Shown here: positions 7,583-16,445 of the stretch, piece by piece
Layout: every line of letters starts with the position of its first letter
Position numbering within the stretch: the stretch's first letter is position 1
Origin: Nitrosomonas sp.
GTDB taxonomy: Bacteria > Pseudomonadota > Gammaproteobacteria > Burkholderiales > Nitrosomonadaceae
Reading direction: 5' to 3'
Length of the DNA stretch: 64,000 bases
Assembly: GCA_024281675.1 (NCBI GenBank)
Contig: JAMXAG010000011.1
Location: forward strand, 1-64,000
Notes under the pieces: generated by a model
The model's input: the letters and a program-made list of their open reading frames with translations, nothing else
The model's database searches: none
Told to the model about the DNA's origin: nothing
Program-made: the position numbers and the translations under genes

Positions 7583-10500
7583 TCAATAAGCTAAGCGTAC
7601 ACTTAGGTTAAAGAATCGTCCGCGACGGAATTGGCGGCTAATTTCATCACCCTGCAGGATAAGTACATCATCATCCAGTAAATTCTGTGCGCTGAGTTGT
7701 GTCGACAATCCTTTGTATAAATTCTGGCTAAAGACAAAATCCAGTTGGTGAAATGGTTGTTCGTATTTATCAGGTATTTGTTGCCGACCAGCCGCTACGA
7801 TACGTTCACTGGATATGTTATATAACAGGGTCGCTTGTGTTTTCCATTTTGGATTGTCATATCCAAGCTGGAAATTAACAATATGCTCAGAGTGTCCTTG
7901 CAATGGCCTGTTATTCGTCGTTTGAGCAATAAGATTCTGAGCTGTTAATTTAACATTGGACTGAGACCACGTATAGTTACCACCCACATAAAAGTTTTCC
8001 AATAGTGGGTGCACAAAATCCAGTTTCTTTAATATCTCCCACTCAAATCCATAAACCGTTGCTTTATCTACATTCTGGTAAGTATTTAGAGCACCGGAAC
8101 CCGGCTGAGCAACCAATTCGATGGGGTTAGTTAAATCTTTCCAGAAAAAGCCGGCGAAAATATTTTCTGTCGGCGATAAATAATATTCCCAACGCAAATC
8201 CCAATTGGTAATGGCTGTCTGCTTTAGTTTTGGATTGCCGATTGTTTCTTGATTGGTATTCATATCAAAAAATGGCGCCGCTGCTAATTCTCTAAAATCA
8301 GGCCTTGACAATGTTTGACTAAAACCCGCACGCAATTGCTGCTTATCCGTAAGGAAAACGGTGACTACTGCAGACGGCAGCATATCAATTCGATTTAATC
8401 GTGCAGTGGTAGGTTGGCCATTTAAAAATGTATTCACTCTTTGATCATTATCTTCCCAACGTAACCCACCCGTAATATTCACCCGATCATATGACAATAA
8501 ATCCAATTTTCCATAATACGCCAGCAAATTCTGTGAAGCGGTATATTGATCGCTTAATCGCGTCACATCGCGAAGTTGATATCCATTCCTTCCGATAAAC
8601 TGAGGCTGTAAAATACTTTCTACAGATGGTTGTGAATAGACTCCTGAATTAGATGCATCAGGCCCAAATCGAAAATAGCTAAATCGCTGTGAACTTGCGT
8701 CTCTACTTTTGGTTTGAGTAATAAAGCCACTACTCAACGTTAGTTTATGGCTAGGCGTCAATTGTAAAGGCAATTTTCCATCCACCCGCCAACTTCGATC
8801 TTTATCAACGAGATCTGAATATGAAATCAAATTGCTATCTACTCGCTGCGAAAAAATATAATTGTTATTTCTTGCATCCAAATCATAGCGGTAATCCCTT
8901 GTTTTAGGCTCGTCCCGATTCGCTGTAGCATCCGTATATAACCAGTTAATCGTAAAGTCCTTCAATCGATCAAACCGATGCTCACCACCAAATTGATTCA
9001 TCAATAACTGATTTGAAAAGAATCTCAACCGCGTTCTGCGAACATCGGTCGTCTCAGCATCAGTTGTGCCTTGAGTAATCCTGGCCTCGTCGAATGACTG
9101 ACGTAGAAACATTGTTTTGGCAAATAACCGGTGAGTATTCTTGTATTCCAATTCCGTAGCCGCATAACCGGTGACCGCGACTTCACGCAATGATCGTTGC
9201 ACACCAAAATCTTGAATTTCATCAAGGCCGGCTCTGGTTGCACTGAATTCACGATTAATTTCATTTTGTTTCCTAAATTCTTGCTTCCAGCCCGCTGCGG
9301 TTATATAGCCTAATCTAAAATCGCCAAAAGAAAAGCTATCTCCCATGGATGCCTGGAAACCGGTATCCGGTCCGCGTTTGTTTTTGTTCACATCCCATAC
9401 ACCGGATAAGTTCTCACCCAGCTTTTCAAGCTGTGCCGAAGTAACACCGTTGGGGTTAAATGCAGAGGCGGGCTGCAAGTTGCCATTTTTGATCGCATCC
9501 GAAAGTGAATCCGGCATGGCTCGTGCACCATCGTCATAGCTAGTAAAATCTACCCCCCCCCCTTTATAAGTCAAGCCATCCTGGAAGGTAGTATTATCAT
9601 TGACACCTGTTTGCAAGTTCAAATTGAAAAAGAACGCATCGGGAATGCCGCGCGTTCTTAGTTCCACCGTACCTCCAGCAAACTCCGCTGGGCGATCGGG
9701 AGAATAGGTTTTCTGCACTAATACACTCTCAAGGATATTGGTCGGAAACAAATCCATCGGCACGACACGTCGGGTTGGATCCGGACTCGGAACTGCTGCG
9801 CCATTGACCAGTGTGGTTGAGAATCGCTCTCCCAATCCACGGATAAAAATGAACTGACCGCCCACCAGAGTGAGTCCTGAAGCTCTTCGTAACGCGCTGG
9901 CCGCATCGCTATCTCCCGCCCGACTGAATTGCTCGGCACCTATAACCGTTGCAACGGATGTTGCCGATTTTTGTTCTTCGATGACCGATGCAACAGTACC
10001 TGCAAGATGGGGTTCCAGCACTACATATTCCGCAAGTTCGACACCGGCAGGAGTCAGTTTGAAATTCAGATTCGTTTTGTGGTCTTTTTCAATTTTCACT
10101 TCGTCTTGCGTTTGACTGCTATAAGCACTATGCAGTAAAGACACGCTATAACTTCCAACGGGTACCTTAGCTGATAACATACCCTGTTCGTCAGTGCGGA
10201 ATTTTTCTTTCAGACCACTCAAAAACACCTGCGCATCTTTAACCGGCTTTCCGGTTTCGACCGAAACCACTTGCACTCGCAAAAGCCCATCGCCCAAATC
10301 ACGCTTGATTACGACACTGCCATCCGTGCCAGCGATTGTACCGGCGACAGAACTTTCAATATTCAGCAACGGTTTTTTGTTGCCTGAAAAAAAAGTGACT
10401 AATATTTGCGCATTCTCGGCTGCACGCAGCGGCAAATCAAAAGAAAAACTTTGCTCTTTGGTTTTGATATGAATCTGATAGGCACCAGGTGGTAATTTTG

Positions 10501-10822
10501 CTGCCAAGCTACCATTGGGATCTGTTTTTAGCGGTGCATCGCCCGCCGTTTTCCAGCTATAGGTCGAAGGAGTTGCTTCAAAAATGAGCTTTGCGGTAGA
10601 TTCCTCAACCGACTCGCTACTGATAATCAATTCCGCATCTTTGATCGGCAAACCATCTTGGAATAGATAGATAGCAAATTCCGCTTTTTCTTGATGAGTT
10701 TGTGCATAAATGGACGAACTCATTGTCAATCCAGTAGACACTATCATCGCAATCCAGGAGAAATAAAATACGATTTTCTTACAATCATACCATCCAAAAA
10801 AATTCTTCATTTCAGCATTCAT
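7583..10822 (-). CDS. Large TonB-dependent receptor of the Pho/TonB2 cluster
   Basis: 1079 residues. A signal peptide ending around SSSIYAQ is followed by carboxypeptidase-regulatory-like segments (roughly 45-265, with DPNGSLAAKLPPGAYQIHIK and DEQGMLSAKVPVGSYSVSLL). A possible TonB box is EYVVLE near residue 267. The plug domain (about 280-395) includes DAASALRRASGLTLVGGQFI, IRGLGERFSTTLVNGAAVPS and AGGTVELRTRG. The rest is a 22-strand-type barrel ending in LSVRLAY with terminal Tyr. It sits 167 bp after the TonB2 operon, which is probably its energiser. The substrate is not evident; Pho boxes around the cluster point to a phosphorus compound. The ATG 12 bp inside (MKNFFGW) is an alternative start. 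Confidence 0.9.
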   Translation of the reverse strand: MNAEMKNFFGWYDCKKIVFYFSWIAMIVSTGLTMSSSIYAQTHQEKAEFAIYLFQDGLPIKDAELIISSESVEESTAKLIFEATPSTYSWKTAGDAPLKTDPNGSLAAKLPPGAYQIHIKTKEQSFSFDLPLRAAENAQILVTFFSGNKKPLLNIESSVAGTIAGTDGSVVIKRDLGDGLLRVQVVSVETGKPVKDAQVFLSGLKEKFRTDEQGMLSAKVPVGSYSVSLLHSAYSSQTQDEVKIEKDHKTNLNFKLTPAGVELAEYVVLEPHLAGTVASVIEEQKSATSVATVIGAEQFSRAGDSDAASALRRASGLTLVGGQFIFIRGLGERFSTTLVNGAAVPSPDPTRRVVPMDLFPTNILESVLVQKTYSPDRPAEFAGGTVELRTRGIPDAFFFNLNLQTGVNDNTTFQDGLTYKGGGVDFTSYDDGARAMPDSLSDAIKNGNLQPASAFNPNGVTSAQLEKLGENLSGVWDVNKNKRGPDTGFQASMGDSFSFGDFRLGYITAAGWKQEFRKQNEINREFSATRAGLDEIQDFGVQRSLREVAVTGYAATELEYKNTHRLFAKTMFLRQSFDEARITQGTTDAETTDVRRTRLRFFSNQLLMNQFGGEHRFDRLKDFTINWLYTDATANRDEPKTRDYRYDLDARNNNYIFSQRVDSNLISYSDLVDKDRSWRVDGKLPLQLTPSHKLTLSSGFITQTKSRDASSQRFSYFRFGPDASNSGVYSQPSVESILQPQFIGRNGYQLRDVTRLSDQYTASQNLLAYYGKLDLLSYDRVNITGGLRWEDNDQRVNTFLNGQPTTARLNRIDMLPSAVVTVFLTDKQQLRAGFSQTLSRPDFRELAAAPFFDMNTNQETIGNPKLKQTAITNWDLRWEYYLSPTENIFAGFFWKDLTNPIELVAQPGSGALNTYQNVDKATVYGFEWEILKKLDFVHPLLENFYVGGNYTWSQSNVKLTAQNLIAQTTNNRPLQGHSEHIVNFQLGYDNPKWKTQATLLYNISSERIVAAGRQQIPDKYEQPFHQLDFVFSQNLYKGLSTQLSAQNLLDDDVLILQGDEISRQFRRGRFFNLSVRLAY

Positions 10823-10841
10823 TTGGCAAATTAAGTCCCTT

Positions 10842-10871
10842 CTTCACGGTAAACACCACGTGTTCGTGAAG
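10842..10871 (-). promoter_or_regulatory. Hairpin in the receptor leader
   Basis: Arms CTTCACG and CGTGAAG (10842-10848, 10865-10871) enclose 16 nt and lie about 20 nt ahead of the receptor start on the minus strand. It could affect translation of the receptor relative to the upstream TonB genes, or be an operon-internal attenuator; nothing more can be seen. Confidence 0.3.
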
Positions 10872-10989
10872 GTATTTTTGTGATTAATGGATGAGGGTTT
10901 TCTAGGTAAGCACTAGCACGGCAAAGAGAATAGAAATCCTATCGATGATAGTTTCTGGCCAAGAATTATCATCCATAGCGGTCTTCGGA

Positions 10990-12147
10990 TTAAGTACATT
11001 GCCAAGGTTCATCTTTACAAACCTCCATCAAGCGACGTAATTCGGTACCTTTCCGGAATAATTCTGCGTTGGTCAAATGATCCAGATGCTTAGCAGCTTG
11101 TGGGAAACGTCGACTAGAAAAATAGGCATAAGCTAAGGCATAACGCACATCTTGGTCTTCTAGCAACCCAGTGCGATAGAGGCTAGCTTCCATATTGGCA
11201 GCATTTTCAAATCGCTTGAGCGCCAATAAAATGGATAACCGTTGTTTAAGCTTTACTTTCTGATCGCCAATGCTTTCATTCAGCGTCAGTGCCATATGAA
11301 AACGTCCTGCACGTCGGTAAAGCTCTGCGGCTTCCGCTTGTAAATTGGGATTAAGCAAAGCTGCTTGCTCAAGAATAAAAGCCGCTGAGTTAAGCTTGCC
11401 TTGATCCAGATAGGTATGCGCTAGAAGTTTTGCGACCATTTCATCGTTCGGGAATTGCAATCTGGCCACTTCCAATATATTGAGCGCTTCCGTATATTCC
11501 TTGCTAAGCCTGAGCGCATTTCCAAGCGCAATATAATCTGCGACCGATGCTTTGGAGCGCTTCAAAAAATCTCGCCCTAATCGTACAGCCTCCTGATAAA
11601 GACCTAATTCCACGAAATAAAACACTTGCCGTTTCTGGAAACGAAAGTCTGCCGGAAACAATCGCTGTCCCTCATTCAAAGCGTTAATGGCAGCATTGAC
11701 ATCTTGCAAATGCCAGTAGGATTCCGCTTTCATACTCAGTAACGAAGGATTTTTGTTCACTTGATTGCCTGCTTTTTGGATAGCATCAATGGTTTTCTGA
11801 TAATCTTTCAATCCAAAATAGCTTTGAGCCAAATAGATATAAATCGCTGGGTCTTTCTGTCCATTTTTGATTGCAAGCTGCAAGCTGTCTTTAGCCGCTT
11901 CCAGATCATTCAGCCCCATATACGCTAAACCCTGCAACGTATAAAAACGCGTCAAATCGGTCTTCTTATCGCCCAGATCAACGCTTTGCAAAGCCAATAA
12001 TGCTCTGTCATGATGCCCATCTTTGAGCATCACCGCAGCCAGCTCAATATGATTGACTCCATCTTTTGTTTCTGCTGCCCAGCTAAAATTACTGAAACAA
12101 CTCAGAAATAGGACAATGATGAAAAAAATCTGGTATTTCATGATCAT
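10990..12147 (-). CDS. Periplasmic TPR protein of the TonB2 operon
   Basis: 385 residues with a signal peptide (MIMKYQIFFIIVLFLSCFSNFSWA) and about eight tetratricopeptide repeats, for example RALLALQSVDL, FYTLQGLAYMGLNDLEAAKD, AIYIYLAQSYFGLKDYQKTI and DYIALGNALRLSKEYTEALN. It closes with CKDEPWQCT, holding two Cys that may pair. A TPR protein of this kind is the usual last member of TonB2-type operons in Vibrio and Shewanella, where it is thought to assist the TonB complex in the periplasm. It starts 34 bp after tonB, in the same operon. Confidence 0.8.
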   Translation of the reverse strand: MIMKYQIFFIIVLFLSCFSNFSWAAETKDGVNHIELAAVMLKDGHHDRALLALQSVDLGDKKTDLTRFYTLQGLAYMGLNDLEAAKDSLQLAIKNGQKDPAIYIYLAQSYFGLKDYQKTIDAIQKAGNQVNKNPSLLSMKAESYWHLQDVNAAINALNEGQRLFPADFRFQKRQVFYFVELGLYQEAVRLGRDFLKRSKASVADYIALGNALRLSKEYTEALNILEVARLQFPNDEMVAKLLAHTYLDQGKLNSAAFILEQAALLNPNLQAEAAELYRRAGRFHMALTLNESIGDQKVKLKQRLSILLALKRFENAANMEASLYRTGLLEDQDVRYALAYAYFSSRRFPQAAKHLDHLTNAELFRKGTELRRLMEVCKDEPWQCT

Positions 12148-12181
12148 TCAAATCATTACGTTCATCAAACGAATCTGTCCA

Positions 12182-12826
12182 TCAGGATAGATCGAAACGG
12201 ATTTTTTGTTTGGCCCAGACCCTAACGGTATCACCTTTATATTTGGCCGGTTCAAAATGCCATGAACGAATACCTTGCAATGCAGCTGTATCAAAAATAC
12301 CGGATGGACTCGATTCCAATACTTGCACCTGGTTGACTGACCCATCAGTCTCTACCAACACTGACAACACAACGTAACCTTTGATACCGTTCTTTTTAGC
12401 GGTTGGTGGATATTTAAACGAACCGCGTGTAATCGGTTTCGGTGGAATATCTACTAAATCGGCCGTCATGACTGCATTGCCGGTTTTACCTAGCAAGCGA
12501 TCGTCCAAATCCCCCCCTTGCCCACTATCAAGTCCTAGTAACCCCAGGTCAATGCCAGAGAGAGCAGTATCCAAACCTTTAAAGGGTGTTGGCGCCTGCG
12601 GACGAGTCACTTGTTTCTTGGGTTCTATTTTTTTGATTTCTTTTTTAGGTTCTTGTTTAATTTCTTTAGTGATGCTGATTTCAGTCACTTCCTGGGGAGG
12701 CGATTTTTCAATTTTCCCCATAAAATGGTTCATTAACACCACCAATCCAAATACCAACACTAAACCAAACAGCATTGCTACACCTCCTGCAATGTGTTGG
12801 TTCATTTTCATCGTTCCTGTCATCAT
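12182..12826 (-). CDS. tonB2: TonB2-type energy transducer
   Basis: 214 residues, short for TonB and typical of the TonB2 class. One N-terminal membrane helix covers roughly residues 12-34 (GGVAMLFGLVLVFGLVVLMN), followed by a Lys/Glu/Pro-rich periplasmic stretch (KEIKQEPKKEIKKIEPKKQ) and a C-terminal TonB domain with YPPTAKKNGIKGYVVLSVLV and the core VLESSPSGIFDTAALQGIRS. The Ser-His-Leu residues usual in the TonB helix are not clear. It couples proton-driven ExbB/ExbD motion to outer-membrane receptors. It follows exbD by 6 bp. Confidence 0.9.
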   Translation of the reverse strand: MMTGTMKMNQHIAGGVAMLFGLVLVFGLVVLMNHFMGKIEKSPPQEVTEISITKEIKQEPKKEIKKIEPKKQVTRPQAPTPFKGLDTALSGIDLGLLGLDSGQGGDLDDRLLGKTGNAVMTADLVDIPPKPITRGSFKYPPTAKKNGIKGYVVLSVLVETDGSVNQVQVLESSPSGIFDTAALQGIRSWHFEPAKYKGDTVRVWAKQKIRFDLS

Positions 12827-12832
12827 TTTTAT

Positions 12833-13237
12833 TTACCCCGCTTCTTTTTTCGTTGCAACACCTACACTCTCAGCACCAGACAATCGCGCCTGATCGACCA
12901 CTTCTACCAGTTTTCCTGCAGGCACACCTTCGTCTGTCACCACCAAAACTACTTTGCTGGTCGACGCACTCAATAAATCGCGTAATTTGCTTTGTATTAA
13001 CCACAAACGAACTGGCTCGCCATCCATATAGGTATCGCCATTACGATCGATGAACAGGCGTATCGCCTTGCTGGAGGCGGCAACCGAGCTGCTGGCTTTG
13101 GGACGCTCCAATTCCAATTTCATGTCTTTGACAAAAGTCGTTGTCACCATAAAGAAAATCAACAAGATGAAAACAATGTCGATCAATGGCGCCATATCGA
13201 TAGTGGCCTCGGCTTCAACGGGTTCTTGATTTCTCAT
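12833..13237 (-). CDS. exbD2: ExbD/TolR-family proton channel subunit
   Basis: 134 residues: a short cytoplasmic N-terminus, one membrane helix in IDMAPLIDIVFILLIFFMVT containing the proton-carrying Asp (LIDIVF), and a periplasmic domain ending with VVDQARLSGAESVGVATKK. This is standard ExbD architecture and length. With ExbB it forms the motor that energises TonB. It begins 6 bp after exbB and ends 6 bp before tonB, so all three are translated from one message. Confidence 0.92.
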   Translation of the reverse strand: MRNQEPVEAEATIDMAPLIDIVFILLIFFMVTTTFVKDMKLELERPKASSSVAASSKAIRLFIDRNGDTYMDGEPVRLWLIQSKLRDLLSASTSKVVLVVTDEGVPAGKLVEVVDQARLSGAESVGVATKKEAG

Positions 13238-13243
13238 AGTGGA

Positions 13244-13870
13244 TTATGTTCCGTGTGATTGTGATGGCTGCGTTTGATGGCACAACAGATCTTTCACTTG
13301 CGCGAGATCTTGTTCAATCTGCTGTTGTTTGCGGTTCAGTATGCTATGCACCAATAAGCCCGGGATAGCCACGGTCAACCCCATTTGTGTGGTAAACAGC
13401 GCTTGCGAAATACCGCCGGCAATACCACCCGATTGGGAGTACAGCGTCATGGTAGCCAATGAATCGAATGTCTCAATCATGCCGATCACAGTACCCAGTA
13501 ATCCCAACAACGGTGCAATGAGAATCACCACCCGCACCAACACCGAAAACTTTCCAAGCTCCTTTTCATAACCATAGAAAGCCGCATCCAAATGGCGTCG
13601 TAAGTTTCTAACGCCTTGCTGCTTGAGCTGCAGACCCCGTTGTATAGCTTGTGCAACGATATTGTTCGACAGAGGCACATCATGTTGCTGTTGATAATAT
13701 TGCAACAGATCTCGGGTACCCATGCGCTTGGGTTTAGGTTGTTTCATCATCCAAAAACGATATCCCAATCCATACCACAACAGCAAAATGCAAATCATCA
13801 GTGGTGGCATCACGACGCCACCCGCTGCAAACAGTTCTTTGATCAGTACGATGAACTCGGCGATCGTCAT
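13244..13870 (-). CDS. exbB2: ExbB/TolQ-family proton channel subunit
   Basis: 208 residues with three membrane segments. Helix 1 is at about 18-38 (GVVMPPLMICILLLWYGLGY), and the C-terminal pair carries the MotA/TolQ/ExbB signature: LIAPLLGLLGTVIGMIETFD, then GGIAGGISQALFTTQMGLTV and AIPGLLVHSI. It forms the pentameric channel around ExbD in the inner membrane. Its start lies one base after the TtpC-like stop (TGA T ATG), indicating tight translational coupling. Confidence 0.92.
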   Translation of the reverse strand: MTIAEFIVLIKELFAAGGVVMPPLMICILLLWYGLGYRFWMMKQPKPKRMGTRDLLQYYQQQHDVPLSNNIVAQAIQRGLQLKQQGVRNLRRHLDAAFYGYEKELGKFSVLVRVVILIAPLLGLLGTVIGMIETFDSLATMTLYSQSGGIAGGISQALFTTQMGLTVAIPGLLVHSILNRKQQQIEQDLAQVKDLLCHQTQPSQSHGT

Positions 13871-13871
13871 A

Positions 13872-15368
13872 TCAAGCTGAGTAAGGAATTAAAGTACCAG
13901 AATTTTCAGGCTCTTTCTGCACTGCCTGTTCAGCACTACTTCCACCCAGAAATACGTTGATTATTCGCAATGCCGAATGTTCCATGTCGCGTTTGATACT
14001 ACGTGACCACGAAGTCAACAACGAGCCTAACAATAAGGTCGGAATGGCGACAATTAAACCCAGTTCTGTAGTAACGAGAGCAATCGCAATGCCTTCAGAC
14101 AACAGCTTGGGATCACCAGTACCAAATTCGGTAATCATGTCGAATGTTTCGATCATGCCGGTTACGGTCCCCAGCAAGCCCAGTAATGGTGCTATCGAAG
14201 CGATGACGAGGATGGCTGATCCAAAACGATCTAGCGGACCAGATTCCTGCAGAATCGCCTCATATACGATGCTTTCCATGTGATCACGATCATCTTTTAG
14301 GTGCCTCAGGGTATAGTGCAATACTCGACCAATTGCTGACGAATCATCTTCGCAATGCTGTTTTGCAGCCACCAAATTATCAGCATCCAATTGCTGGAGA
14401 ATCTGCTGCGTCATATGCTCCGTATCTGCGCTATTGCTGCGCAGCAAATAGCTCCTAACCAAGATCAGCAGTAAAGCAATGAGCCCTAATATCACAATGA
14501 CCCAACCGATCGGCCCACCCGAATCGATGATACTTTTAATGGTTTTTTCCGGTGTTTCTTGCACGGCACTGGTTCGTGATTCGAACAGATACAATTGCAG
14601 CACATCCGGTTGTTGGTTGTTACCCAAGGCGGCCGCGGTCTCAGCACCCGAAGTTTTCCATACTTTGAAATCTCCACCACCCGCTGGCACTAGGCTCCCA
14701 TTACCTTCCGGGCTGACACCAAAAGCCGCGATATTACCCAAGTGAATAATATTGCCCTGTGTTTTCTTGCCGTTTTCCAAATAAAAATGACCAGATTTAG
14801 CTTGGATTGCGCCCAATTCACTCAAGAGTGTTAGCGCTTGTGTAAAAAAGTAACCTACTTTGTCTACATCTTTATTTTTGCTATCTTTAAGCTCGATTGG
14901 CATTTCGATCGCATGATTTTTCAATGTGGATTCGGCTTGTAGAAACATTGTTTCCAATGCATCGTTGCGTTCAGTAACTGCCGCTTCTTTACGTTCACCC
15001 TCGGTCAGTTGACTAGTCAATTGATCGATCTTGGTAGAACGCTCCACGGACACACGTTCCAGCGCACCAATTTTGCCTCCCAACGCTTGTTCCTCACGAC
15101 TCACACTGGCTTGATAATTTTTCAATCGATCAATTAATTCGCGTCTCTGTGCTTCTAGGAAAGCATATTCACGCTTATACGCGGTTTCCAGATCAACGCT
15201 GCGTTGTTTGGGCGCATCATTCCTTTTTTTCGGTGCAGTGGTTTCGCTAGCTTCTTCATTGACAGCCGCGGAAGTTTGCTCAGTTAACTGCGGATTATTT
15301 TGTTCTTTAGCATGCACTGAAACAAGAACATTACAGAGTAATAATCCAATAATGATGATTGTTTTCAT
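13872..15368 (-). CDS. ttpC: TtpC-like long ExbB-family protein
   Basis: 498 residues. A signal peptide (MKTIIIIGLLLCNVLVSVHA) is followed by a long charged coiled coil (about 50-150, for example KREYAFLEAQRRELIDRLKN), a periplasmic beta region, a membrane helix (GGPIGWVIVILGLIALLLIL) and a C-terminal MotA/TolQ/ExbB domain with IASIAPLLGLLGTVTGMIET and IALVTTELGLIVAIPTLLLG. This is the layout of TtpC, the extra ExbB-like subunit that TonB2 systems of Vibrio need in addition to ExbB2. Its ATG overlaps the stop of the DUF3450 gene by 4 bp. Confidence 0.88.
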   Translation of the reverse strand: MKTIIIIGLLLCNVLVSVHAKEQNNPQLTEQTSAAVNEEASETTAPKKRNDAPKQRSVDLETAYKREYAFLEAQRRELIDRLKNYQASVSREEQALGGKIGALERVSVERSTKIDQLTSQLTEGERKEAAVTERNDALETMFLQAESTLKNHAIEMPIELKDSKNKDVDKVGYFFTQALTLLSELGAIQAKSGHFYLENGKKTQGNIIHLGNIAAFGVSPEGNGSLVPAGGGDFKVWKTSGAETAAALGNNQQPDVLQLYLFESRTSAVQETPEKTIKSIIDSGGPIGWVIVILGLIALLLILVRSYLLRSNSADTEHMTQQILQQLDADNLVAAKQHCEDDSSAIGRVLHYTLRHLKDDRDHMESIVYEAILQESGPLDRFGSAILVIASIAPLLGLLGTVTGMIETFDMITEFGTGDPKLLSEGIAIALVTTELGLIVAIPTLLLGSLLTSWSRSIKRDMEHSALRIINVFLGGSSAEQAVQKEPENSGTLIPYSA

Positions 15369-16135
15369 TTTCTTAATGGATTAGGAATTTCAAAATAGCC
15401 CTGACGAATTTGCTTCTTCAGGGAATCAAACAATCTTTTGATGCGCTCTACATCACTGGTGCTATCAGTCACTTCAAATTTCCAACCACCCTCTACTGAA
15501 CGTTTGGCCATACCGCTACGGTTATCTCGTGTTTGAAAGAAAAGAAATACCGTACCCAGCTTGGCAATATCTACCAGCAAATTCTCTCCATTCAGTTCGA
15601 CAGTTTGCTGGTAAATACCATTTTCCTTACTCAAACGAATCTCGTCCTCAATCAAGGCCCATGCCTGGTTGATTGCTTTATTGGGATCGATTAACTGATT
15701 ATTGATGCTATTTTCAAGGCTGGTTACCGCCTTAAGTCGATCGTCTTTTTTGAATGGAAATCCGACTTGAATGTAATGTTTGTAATCACTCAGAATAGTT
15801 AGCAACACAGGTTTCAGTTTATCGCCCGATTGCTCTGCTTTTTGGGTGCTTTCTGTTAATTTCTCGAGGGAATTTTGCAGTTTTTCGATGCTCAGCTTTT
15901 GCCTTCTTTCTTCCACACTCAAATCCGCCAGTTGCGAATTCAATGCAGTCATCCGACTGCTATGCTTCTCTTTTTCCATATCCAGCTGTGTCTGCAGTGT
16001 TTCGACTTCCCCACGAATCTTGGCCAATGATTTTGCAAGATTTTCCAAGTTATTGGCCATTGATGATGAACACAGAAACAGCAATATAATCAATAAAGTA
16101 CTACTTGATACATTTCTAACAATAGGTATATCCAT
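15365..16135 (-). CDS. DUF3450 periplasmic coiled-coil protein of the TonB2 operon
   Basis: 256 residues with a signal segment (STLLIILLFLCSSSMA), a coiled coil over about residues 27-105 (KSLAKIRGEVETLQTQLDME, EERRQKLSIEKLQNSLEKLT), and a globular C-terminal domain with LDVAKLGTVFLFFQTRD-type sequence (here LLVDIAKLGTVFLFFQTRDN) and GWKFEVTD. It matches the DUF3450 family, which nearly always precedes ttpC in TonB2 operons; its molecular job is unknown. It is the first gene of the operon and has a clear Pho box about 92 bp upstream. Confidence 0.85.
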   Translation of the reverse strand: MDIPIVRNVSSSTLLIILLFLCSSSMANNLENLAKSLAKIRGEVETLQTQLDMEKEKHSSRMTALNSQLADLSVEERRQKLSIEKLQNSLEKLTESTQKAEQSGDKLKPVLLTILSDYKHYIQVGFPFKKDDRLKAVTSLENSINNQLIDPNKAINQAWALIEDEIRLSKENGIYQQTVELNGENLLVDIAKLGTVFLFFQTRDNRSGMAKRSVEGGWKFEVTDSTSDVERIKRLFDSLKKQIRQGYFEIPNPLRK

Positions 16136-16226
16136 ATACTATTTGATGAAATTAAAATTACAGGATGCCGGATCAAAAATCTCGAATATCCGCGATAGTT
16201 GACACTGCGAATACTATCGATTGAAT

Positions 16227-16255
16227 ATGTCACTTTAATGACAAATTTATGTCAG
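16227..16255 (-). promoter_or_regulatory. Pho box upstream of the TonB2 operon (3 units)
   Basis: On the minus strand, units CTGACAT, TTGTCAT and GTGACAT are spaced exactly 11 bp apart by AAAT and TAAA. Compared with the known PhoB unit CTGTCAT they match at 6, 6 and 5 of 7 positions, and the spacers are all A/T. This is the strongest Pho box in the window. It points toward DUF3450-ttpC-exbB-exbD-tonB, beginning about 92 bp upstream of the first start codon. Confidence 0.85.
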
Positions 16256-16351
16256 TAAATTAACTACCTTTGTATATGCTTGCTTAATTAATATCGCTAC
16301 TAGAATCAATCAGCCTACGAAGAAGAATTAGAATAAATCGATACAAAATGA

Positions 16352-16380
16352 CTGACACAGTAATGTCATAAAACTGCAAT
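16352..16380 (+). promoter_or_regulatory. Pho box upstream of the PhoB-type regulator (3 units)
   Basis: Units CTGACAC, ATGTCAT and CTGCAAT lie 11 bp apart with spacers AGTA and AAAA, reading toward the regulator gene whose ATG is at 16446. The central unit and its spacer, TGTCATAAAACTG, follow the PhoB consensus closely. Autoregulation through such a box is known for phoB. Confidence 0.8.
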
Positions 16381-16445
16381 GACTTATTTATAAGATAGTA
16401 ATAATTTGAATGAATTATTATTTCTTGGTATTTATGGAGTAAGTC

